Shown: positions 24,535 through 30,376 of the stretch, piece by piece
Numbering within the stretch: position 1 is the first letter of the stretch
Layout: every line of letters starts with the position of its first letter
Assembly (NCBI RefSeq): GCF_025210595.1
Contig: NZ_JAOARH010000077.1
Location: forward strand, 1 to 39,332
Direction: 5' to 3'
Length of the DNA stretch: 39,332 nucleotides
DNA from: Winogradskyella sp.
Lineage (GTDB): Bacteria; Bacteroidota; Bacteroidia; Flavobacteriales; Flavobacteriaceae
The notes under the pieces: generated by a model
Databases searched by the model: none
What the model was told of the DNA's origin: nothing
Seen by the model: only the letters and a program-made list of their open reading frames with translations
Program-made: the position numbers and the translations under genes

Positions 24535-26568
24535 ATGACAATCTTAAATAAACCCTTTACGACTAAATACAATACTGCTCCTTTTTCAGAAATAAAAAAC
24601 GAAGATTTTCTTCCTGCTTTTAAGACTGCTATAAAAAATGCAAAATCAGAAATAGATGCTATTGTTGATAATTCTGAGTCTCCAAATTTTAAAAATACAA
24701 TTGAAGCATTAGATTATTCGGGCGAAGAATTAGATAGAATTTCGAGCATATTTTTCAATCTAAATTCAGCAGAAACTAATGATGAGATTCAAAAAATCGC
24801 ACAAGAAGTTTCACCTTTATTATCAGAATTTAGTAACGATATTGCTCTAAATGAAGATTTATTTAAACGTGTTAAAGTAGTTTACGATTCAAAATCTGAT
24901 TTAAATCTTACTACAGAACAAGCTACACTTTTAGATAAAAAGTATAAAAGCTTTTCTAGAAATGGTGCCAATCTACCTGATGATAAAAAAGAGCAACTAA
25001 GAGCTATAGACAAAGAACTTAGTCAATTAAAACTAAAATTTGGTGAGCATATCTTAGCAGAAACCAACAAATTTGAAATGCTTTTAACAGACGAGTCTGA
25101 GTTATCTGGTTTGCCAGAAGGTGCAAAAGAAGCTGCAAAACAACTCGCTGAAAGTAAAAGAAAAGAAGGTTGGTTAATCACCTTAGATTACCCAAGTTAT
25201 ATTCCATTTATGACTTATGCAGATAATAGGTCGCTTAGAGAAAAATTATCTAAAGCATTTGGCAGTAAAGGGTTTAAAAACGATGATTTAGACAATCAAA
25301 ATATTGTATTAAGGATTGCAAATTTGCGTTTTAAGCGTGCGCAACTTTTAGGCTATAAAACCCATGCGCATTTTGTTTTAGAAGAGCGTATGGCAGAAAC
25401 ACCAGAAAAGGTAAATGCATTTCTAAATGAACTGTTAGAAAAAGCGAAGCCAGCTGCTGAAAAAGAGTTTGCAACTCTAGAATCGTTTGCTAAAGATTCA
25501 GACGGAATTGACCAACTACAAAAATGGGATTCGACTTATTATTCTGAAAAATTGAAGCAAAAATTATTCAGTTTAGATGATGAACAGTTAAAACCATATT
25601 TTAAACTAGAAAATGTAATTGAAGGCGCATTTACTGTAGCTGAAAAACTTTTCGGATTAAGGTTTGAAGAGATAAACTCTATAGACAAATATCATGAAGA
25701 CGTTCTAACCTATAAAGTTGTAGATAAAGACACTAATTTGATTTCAATTTTCTATGCAGATTTTTTCCCTAGAGCTGGCAAACGAAATGGTGCATGGATG
25801 ACCTCCTTTAAACCTCAAATGATTAAAAACGGCATTAACGAAAGACCACATGTATCTATCGTTTGTAACTTTACAAAACCTACCAAAAGTAAACCTTCAT
25901 TATTAACCTTTAATGAAGTTACCACGTTGTTTCATGAATTTGGCCATGCATTGCATGGTATGCTAGCTAATACGACATATCCTAGTTTATCTGGCACCAA
26001 TGTGTATTGGGATTTTGTAGAATTACCAAGTCAGATTTTAGAAAACTGGTGTTATGAGGAAGAAACATTAAAACTTTTCGCGACACATTATGAAACTAAT
26101 GAGGTAATTCCGATGGAACTTATCGAAAAGATTAAAGCATCAGCAACATTTCATGAAGGCATGCAAACCTTGCGCCAATTAAGTTTTGGTATGTTAGACA
26201 TGGCTTGGCACGCTGGCGAGTCTCAAGAAACCATAACCTCTGTTAAACACTATGAAACAAATGCTTTTGGTAAAACTCAGCTTTATCCTGATGTTGCAGA
26301 AAATTGTATGAGCACTGCTTTTGCGCATATCTTTCAAGGCGGTTACTCTTCAGGTTATTACAGCTATAAATGGGCAGAAGTTTTAGATGCAGATGCTTTT
26401 GAATATTTTAAAGAAGAAGGTATTTTCAACACAACCGTTGCTAATAAATTTAAAGCTTTTGTATTATCTCAAGGTGGCACGGAAAATCCTATGACCTTGT
26501 ATAAAAAATTCAGAGGGCAAGAACCAAAGCCAGAAGCGTTATTACGACGTGCAGGATTAATAAAGTAA
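24535..26568 (+). CDS. M3-family zinc metallopeptidase (dipeptidyl carboxypeptidase/oligopeptidase A type)
   Basis: The protein has 677 residues, the normal length for the family. No signal peptide is seen, which suggests a cytoplasmic enzyme. The zinc motif is HEFGH at residues 467-471, and the third ligand is Glu496 in 'DFVELPSQILENW'. The C-terminal 'IFQGGYSSGYYSYKWAEVLD' is the conserved substrate-pocket Tyr/Gly segment of M3 peptidases. These enzymes cut short peptides within a closed chamber, recycling peptide debris; whether this one removes dipeptides (Dcp) or acts as an endo-oligopeptidase (PrlC) cannot be told from motifs alone. The gene stands alone between the purE terminator and the GbsR-type gene. 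A small AT hairpin overlaps its stop. Confidence 0.92.
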   Translation: MTILNKPFTTKYNTAPFSEIKNEDFLPAFKTAIKNAKSEIDAIVDNSESPNFKNTIEALDYSGEELDRISSIFFNLNSAETNDEIQKIAQEVSPLLSEFSNDIALNEDLFKRVKVVYDSKSDLNLTTEQATLLDKKYKSFSRNGANLPDDKKEQLRAIDKELSQLKLKFGEHILAETNKFEMLLTDESELSGLPEGAKEAAKQLAESKRKEGWLITLDYPSYIPFMTYADNRSLREKLSKAFGSKGFKNDDLDNQNIVLRIANLRFKRAQLLGYKTHAHFVLEERMAETPEKVNAFLNELLEKAKPAAEKEFATLESFAKDSDGIDQLQKWDSTYYSEKLKQKLFSLDDEQLKPYFKLENVIEGAFTVAEKLFGLRFEEINSIDKYHEDVLTYKVVDKDTNLISIFYADFFPRAGKRNGAWMTSFKPQMIKNGINERPHVSIVCNFTKPTKSKPSLLTFNEVTTLFHEFGHALHGMLANTTYPSLSGTNVYWDFVELPSQILENWCYEEETLKLFATHYETNEVIPMELIEKIKASATFHEGMQTLRQLSFGMLDMAWHAGESQETITSVKHYETNAFGKTQLYPDVAENCMSTAFAHIFQGGYSSGYYSYKWAEVLDADAFEYFKEEGIFNTTVANKFKAFVLSQGGTENPMTLYKKFRGQEPKPEALLRRAGLIK

Positions 26569-26583
26569 GTATTCTAAAATACT
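26568..26583. repeat. Short AT-rich hairpin AGTATT/AATACT after the peptidase gene
   Basis: Arms AGTATT (26568-26573) and AATACT (26578-26583) with a 4-base loop start at the last base of the stop codon. It closely resembles the hairpin at 4875-4891. No T run, so a terminator role is uncertain. Confidence 0.35.
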
Positions 26584-26615
26584 ATCTTGATTTTAAAAGA
26601 TTAAGTCAAGCAAAT

Positions 26616-26641
26616 AAACTTTCAGAAGTTTTTGAAAGTTT
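26616..26641. promoter_or_regulatory. Inverted repeat AAACTTTCA-N8-TGAAAGTTT, site 1
   Basis: Perfect 9-bp arms with an 8-base spacer lie 23 bp upstream of the GbsR-type gene. The right arm overlaps the TTG (26632-26634) that serves as the -33 box. The identical arms with the identical spacing recur at 27188-27213 before the next gene, so this is very likely an operator, probably for the GbsR-type protein itself. Confidence 0.8.
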
Positions 26642-26660
26642 GAAATTTATTATACCTTTG
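26632..26660 (+). promoter_or_regulatory. Bacteroidota promoter of the GbsR-type gene
   Basis: A -33 TTG (26632-26634) and a -7 box TACCTTTG (26653-26660) are spaced by 18 bases, the best promoter match in the window. The box ends only 4 bases before the ATG at 26665, so the transcript should begin at or next to the start codon (leaderless). Confidence 0.65.
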
Positions 26661-26664
26661 TAAC

Positions 26665-27168
26665 ATGGAATACCAAGAAGCAAAAGAAAAATTTATTAGT
26701 ACTTGGGGAAGTCTTGGCTCACTTTGGGGCATTAATAAGGCTATGGCGCAAATACAAGCTTTGCTTTTTATTTCTACCAACCCCTTGTCTATGGAAGACA
26801 TTATGGAAGATCTTAAAATTTCTCGTGGTAATACCAGTATGAATTTAAGACAGCTTATGGATTGGGGAATTGTTACTAAAGTGTTGGTTTCTGGTGAACG
26901 AAAAGATTTTTTCACCACTGAAAAAGACGTACAAGAATTGGCACGTATTGTAGCTAAAGAACGTAGCCGTAGAGAAATAAAACCAGTTATTAAAGTTTTA
27001 GAAGACGTATCTTCTATTAAAGATGACGGCTCAGAAAAAACCAAAGAACTTATTAAGCAAACCAAAGCTTTAAAAGATTTAACAGACGATTTAGACACTC
27101 TAATGAACAAACTTGTTAACCAAAACCAAAACTGGTTAACTAAATCGGTTTTAAAGCTGATGAAGTAA
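26665..27168 (+). CDS. GbsR/MarR-type transcriptional regulator
   Basis: The protein has 167 residues. The N-terminus 'EAKEKFISTWGSLGSLWGIN' is typical of GbsR-type regulators and fixes the start. A winged helix covers about residues 27-88 ('PLSMEDIMEDLKISRGNTSM', then NLRQLMDWGIV and the wing VLVSGERKDFF). The Lys/Glu-rich C-terminus is helical and likely dimerises. In Bacillus, GbsR represses glycine betaine synthesis genes, but relatives respond to varied ligands, so osmolyte control cannot be assumed. The same inverted repeat precedes this gene and the membrane-protein gene downstream, which supports autoregulation plus control of the following pair. Promoter geometry predicts a leaderless message. 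Confidence 0.88.
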   Translation: MEYQEAKEKFISTWGSLGSLWGINKAMAQIQALLFISTNPLSMEDIMEDLKISRGNTSMNLRQLMDWGIVTKVLVSGERKDFFTTEKDVQELARIVAKERSRREIKPVIKVLEDVSSIKDDGSEKTKELIKQTKALKDLTDDLDTLMNKLVNQNQNWLTKSVLKLMK

Positions 27169-27187
27169 TAATATATTTTTTCAATCA

Positions 27188-27213
27188 AAACTTTCAATTT
27201 TTTCTGAAAGTTT
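27188..27213. promoter_or_regulatory. Inverted repeat AAACTTTCA-N8-TGAAAGTTT, site 2
   Basis: Same 9-bp arms and 8-base spacer as the site at 26616-26641, with unrelated spacer sequence. It is 15 bp upstream of the membrane-protein gene and 19 bp after the regulator's stop. No canonical -7 box is visible next to it, so it could be a second regulated promoter or a roadblock within the operon. Confidence 0.8.
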
Positions 27214-27228
27214 AAAAACATTGAAATT

Positions 27229-27660
27229 ATGAATTATTCAATTCCAAACTGGCTTATTATCCTTGGTGGATTGGGTCAAATATTTACAGCTATTATCTAT
27301 CCATATATTAGACATAAAGTTTTTGATTGGTACAACGATGTAAGGCAACTAAAACCTTTAAATCAAGAAATTGCAAAAACTTATGGCAGATACATTCAGG
27401 GTTTAAATTTCTCTTTTGGATTGATTGCAATAATAATTCCAAATGACTTAAAAAACGGAACCACCTTAGCAATTGCCTTAACTGGATTAATAGCTGCTTA
27501 TTGGGTTGGCAAAGTGACTACACAAATTGCATACTATCCAATGTATCAAATCCCTAAAAAATTAATTTTTAAAATAGGCGGATATTTCATGAACTTCTTA
27601 TTCATACTATTTGCAGTAGTCTACACTTGGTTAGTCATTTATAATATATACTTAAATTAA
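27229..27660 (+). CDS. Small four-segment membrane protein of unknown function
   Basis: The protein has 143 residues. About four membrane segments are visible: 'WLIILGGLGQIFTAIIYPYI' (8-27), around 57-72 (GLNFSFGLIAIIIP), 'TTLAIALTGLIAAYWVGKVT', and 'GYFMNFLFILFAVVYTWLVI' near the C-terminus. No catalytic motif is evident; I do not recognise the family. It lies between the GbsR-type regulator and a methyltransferase, 13 bp before the latter, and has its own copy of the inverted repeat. The likely reading is a membrane component or transporter-like accessory of the pathway served by the methyltransferase. Confidence 0.75.
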   Translation: MNYSIPNWLIILGGLGQIFTAIIYPYIRHKVFDWYNDVRQLKPLNQEIAKTYGRYIQGLNFSFGLIAIIIPNDLKNGTTLAIALTGLIAAYWVGKVTTQIAYYPMYQIPKKLIFKIGGYFMNFLFILFAVVYTWLVIYNIYLN

Positions 27661-27673
27661 AATACAAAACACC

Positions 27674-28552
27674 ATGAAAACTCAAACTATACCTTACAGC
27701 AATTATTCAGAACAAAACCGTATAGAAATGGTAGAATTCTATAACGAAGCTACCGAAGATTATGAGTTTTGGAGCAATGATTATAACATGCACTTTGGAT
27801 ATTTTATGCCATTTAAGACTAATCCATTTAAACGCGACTCAATGCTTAACCAAATGAACAGGCAAGTCACAAAAAGACTAAATATTGGCAAAACCAAAAA
27901 CCGTCTTATCGATTTAGGTTGTGGTATGGGAGCAACTATACGATATGCACTAAAGCACTATAAAAATGTAATGGCTTATGGTGTGACGTTATCAGATTTT
28001 CAGGTACAAAAAGGTAATGAATTGCTTAAAGGTAAAAACGGCATCATCCTAAAGGAAAACTATAATAACACATCTTTTCAGTCAAATTCTTTTGATTCTG
28101 CTATAGCTATTGAAAGTTTTTGTCACTCTGGCCACAACTATAATTCACTAAAAGAAATGCATAGACTCCTAAAACCTGGCGGTCGTTTTGTAATGGCTGA
28201 CGCTTTTTTAAAAAAAGATAAGAATCAGCTCTGCAGAGGTGGCAAGTTTTCTTATAACAAATTATGTAGTCATTGGAGTTTAGAAAAGCTAGAAACCCAT
28301 CATTTTATTAAACAAAAACTTGAAGAATTAGGTTTTAAAGACATTAAAGTAGAAGATGCATCTTTTAGAGTTGCGCCATCTGTGCTTCATGTACCTTTTG
28401 CGATTATAGGATTTATTTTAAAAAAATTATTAGGCTTTAAAGGGATTAAAAGAGAAAGTTTTCATAACCTAAAAGGGTCATTTTATGCTTTATTATCTGG
28501 TTTACACATGAAAAGTTTTGGGTATTACATTATAAGCGCTACCAAACGTTAG
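27674..28552 (+). CDS. SAM-dependent methyltransferase, small-molecule type
   Basis: The protein has 292 residues. A class I Rossmann methyltransferase fold is clear: motif I RLIDLGCGMG at 77-86, a second strand with AYGVTLSDFQVQKG, 'DSAIAIESFCHSGHNYNSLK' and MHRLLKPGGRFVMADAF. The N-terminal 'FWSNDYNMHFGYF' resembles enzymes of the cyclopropane-synthase, tocopherol-methyltransferase and SAM-dependent natural-product groups, pointing to a small or lipid substrate rather than DNA or protein. A hydrophobic stretch (APSVLHVPFAIIGFILKKLL) near the C-terminus may touch the membrane. It follows the small membrane protein by 13 bp in one operon under the shared inverted repeat. Substrate unknown; betaine-type N-methylation is only suggested by the GbsR-like regulator. 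Confidence 0.85.
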   Translation: MKTQTIPYSNYSEQNRIEMVEFYNEATEDYEFWSNDYNMHFGYFMPFKTNPFKRDSMLNQMNRQVTKRLNIGKTKNRLIDLGCGMGATIRYALKHYKNVMAYGVTLSDFQVQKGNELLKGKNGIILKENYNNTSFQSNSFDSAIAIESFCHSGHNYNSLKEMHRLLKPGGRFVMADAFLKKDKNQLCRGGKFSYNKLCSHWSLEKLETHHFIKQKLEELGFKDIKVEDASFRVAPSVLHVPFAIIGFILKKLLGFKGIKRESFHNLKGSFYALLSGLHMKSFGYYIISATKR

Positions 28553-28590
28553 GAAAATGCAAACTCTTTTCAGAAGTAAATATTTTATCC

Positions 28591-28598
28591 TATTTTTG
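28591..28598 (+). promoter_or_regulatory. -7 box of the sigma-factor gene
   Basis: TATTTTTG matches TAnnTTTG and ends 21 bases before the ATG at 28620. It suggests a promoter separate from the methyltransferase operon upstream. No clear -33 TTG. Confidence 0.5.
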
Positions 28599-28619
28599 AT
28601 TAAGCAATGAAACTTTAGA

Positions 28620-29174
28620 ATGGCTAACCATCAAATAAACCCAAATAACTGGATAGATTTATATTCAGATTACTTATTTAACTACACCATTTCCAGAGTT
28701 AATGACAGAGCGATGGCGCAAGATTTGGTTTCTGAGACTTTTTTAGCCGGCCTCAAATCTATGTCTAACTTTAAAGGTGAAGCAAGTGAGCGTACTTGGT
28801 TAATTTCTATACTAAAACGCAAAATAATTGATTACTATCGCAAAATAAACTCTAACAAGGGTAAAGCTGAAGTTAGAATGAGTTACAATAGCGATGCAGA
28901 AGCTGAAGGAGATTGGCTAGAAGAACGTGTGGCTGATCCATTTGATAAAACGGCAGAAGACAAATTAGAAAACTCAGAATTAGGTGATGCAATTTACGAT
29001 TGCTTATCTAAGTTACCTGCAAAACAAGCCGACGTTTTTAAAATGAAAACAATTTTAGGATACGATACCGAAACTATTTGTAATGAATTAGAAATAACAG
29101 CGTCTAACCTCTGGGTAATCATTCATAGAGCAAGAACAGCTCTAGCTGATTGCATGGAAAAAAACTGGTTTTAA
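28620..29174 (+). CDS. ECF-type RNA polymerase sigma factor
   Basis: The protein has 184 residues. Region 2 ('SRVNDRAMAQDLVSETFLAG', then FKGEASERTWLISILKRKIIDYYRK) and region 4 ('LPAKQADVFKMKTILGYDTE', then the recognition helix ITASNLWVIIHRARTAL) are complete, and an acidic linker lies between them. This is the usual build of an extracytoplasmic-function sigma factor. A small Cys/His protein follows 7 bp downstream and is probably its anti-sigma partner. The signal and regulon are unknown. It has its own -7 box of the housekeeping type. Confidence 0.9.
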   Translation: MANHQINPNNWIDLYSDYLFNYTISRVNDRAMAQDLVSETFLAGLKSMSNFKGEASERTWLISILKRKIIDYYRKINSNKGKAEVRMSYNSDAEAEGDWLEERVADPFDKTAEDKLENSELGDAIYDCLSKLPAKQADVFKMKTILGYDTETICNELEITASNLWVIIHRARTALADCMEKNWF

Positions 29175-29181
29175 AAATACA

Positions 29182-29439
29182 ATGAAAAAAAGTTTTTTAT
29201 TTATAAGCTGCGAAGAAGCAAAGCATATTTGCGATAAAACTCAATATGGTGAAGCTACAGGTTGGGAACGAATAAAGTTAGGTCTTAGACTTTCTTGGTG
29301 TAAAATAACCAGAGCTTACTCTAATAAAAATAACAAGTTAACCGAAGTGTTAGAAAATACTGAAGTTAATTGCTTAAAAAATGATGAACGCAATACACTA
29401 AAAAAACAATTTGAAGAAGAATTAGCCAAGCATCAATGA
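29182..29439 (+). CDS. Small zinc-finger-like protein, possible anti-sigma factor
   Basis: The protein has 85 residues. It resembles the short zinc-binding anti-sigma-like proteins often found after ECF sigma genes: C10 and H15/C17 in ISCEEAKHICDK, then an amphipathic helix ('WERIKLGLRLSWCKITRAYS') with C40. In relatives a CxxC pair is usual in this second helix; here the second Cys is Thr43, so zinc binding may be altered. There is no membrane segment, so it would act in the cytoplasm. It begins 7 bp after the sigma gene. Its last 18 bp overlap the end of the convergent UbiA-like gene. Confidence 0.7.
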   Translation: MKKSFLFISCEEAKHICDKTQYGEATGWERIKLGLRLSWCKITRAYSNKNNKLTEVLENTEVNCLKNDERNTLKKQFEEELAKHQ

Positions 29440-30249
29440 TAAAACCAACCACATTATAGGAATACTCTCCACCCAAAATGCACTATAATATTTTGATTGA
29501 TATTTGTTTGAAAAGATTACAAACAGTAAGGTTATTAAACCTGTAATTGAAGTAGAAATCACCATAGCATTATCTAATTCATCTTTAAAGAATTCTAATA
29601 ACATAAACAATAACAATAACACAGCACCAATAGTCTTTGTGTTTCTCACACCAATACGTTGAGGTATTGTTGCCAATTTTACACTATCATAAATAAGATC
29701 TCTAATCTCAAAAGGAAGCATTAAAATAATAACCAATACAAAACGCTGTATTGCAATTATCTTAGCATCATAACCTATATCAATTTCACTATTCAACAAC
29801 GGTAAAAAAACAGTTGTAAAAGCCCAAACCAGAGCTATGACATAAATTTTTAGTCCGCTAATCTGCCTCAAATTCTTCTGACTATCTCTAAAATAACGCG
29901 TTGGCAATAACGGAATAGCATACAGAAAAGTAATCAGTCCAAAAACTGAAAGATACAAGAGAGATTCAACATTCAATTGCAATGCAAAATAACACATGGC
30001 TATAAAAGCAAAAAATGAAAAAATTTGAATGGTTTTAAGCCATGTTGCTAAACTTCTATGATGAAACTTCACCAGACCAAAATATTTCACAAAATTGTAA
30101 CCCGTAATTGTTGCAAAAAAAACAAAGTAAATCACATCCTTACTATCATTTATTTCAAACTGAATTAAGGTTACCCAAGTCAACGCACACACTGCCAATG
30201 CTACATGCATACTACTATTTATGTAAAAATTAAATATTTGCTTTAGCAT
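29422..30249 (-). CDS. UbiA-like polytopic membrane protein
   Basis: I place the start at the ATG at 30249 (275 residues). The frame extends to a GTG at 30255, but the -7 box at 30260-30267 leaves almost no room for it. About eight membrane segments are present. The C-terminal Asp motif of UbiA prenyltransferases is visible as FEIRDLIYD (D184, D188) followed by TIPQRIG, but the first motif (NDxxD) is reduced to YNFVKY with only the Asn (N52) kept. Prenyl transfer needs both Asp-rich motifs for magnesium-diphosphate, so activity is uncertain; the protein may be a divergent or inactive member. It is convergent with the small zinc-finger-like gene, overlapping by 18 bp. Confidence 0.65.
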   Translation of the reverse strand: MLKQIFNFYINSSMHVALAVCALTWVTLIQFEINDSKDVIYFVFFATITGYNFVKYFGLVKFHHRSLATWLKTIQIFSFFAFIAMCYFALQLNVESLLYLSVFGLITFLYAIPLLPTRYFRDSQKNLRQISGLKIYVIALVWAFTTVFLPLLNSEIDIGYDAKIIAIQRFVLVIILMLPFEIRDLIYDSVKLATIPQRIGVRNTKTIGAVLLLLFMLLEFFKDELDNAMVISTSITGLITLLFVIFSNKYQSKYYSAFWVESIPIMWLVLSLMLG

Positions 30250-30259
30250 CTTCACGAAG

Positions 30260-30267
30260 CAAAAATA
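30260..30267 (-). promoter_or_regulatory. -7 box of the UbiA-like gene
   Basis: On the minus strand this is TATTTTTG, ten bases before the ATG at 30249. This short leader favours the ATG over the GTG two codons upstream. Confidence 0.5.
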
Positions 30268-30341
30268 ATCAATGTGTTAATAACCTATGTTTTCGGTTAA
30301 AAACTTTAATTTTCATTAATTAAAAAAAGCGTCTATTTCCT

Positions 30342-30349
30342 TATTTTTG
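30342..30349 (+). promoter_or_regulatory. -7 box of gcvP
   Basis: TATTTTTG matches TAnnTTTG and ends 27 bases before the gcvP ATG. The 30-base leader shows no room for a glycine riboswitch. Confidence 0.5.
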
Positions 30350-30376
30350 CATATCGAAAAAATAGCAGATTAAACA

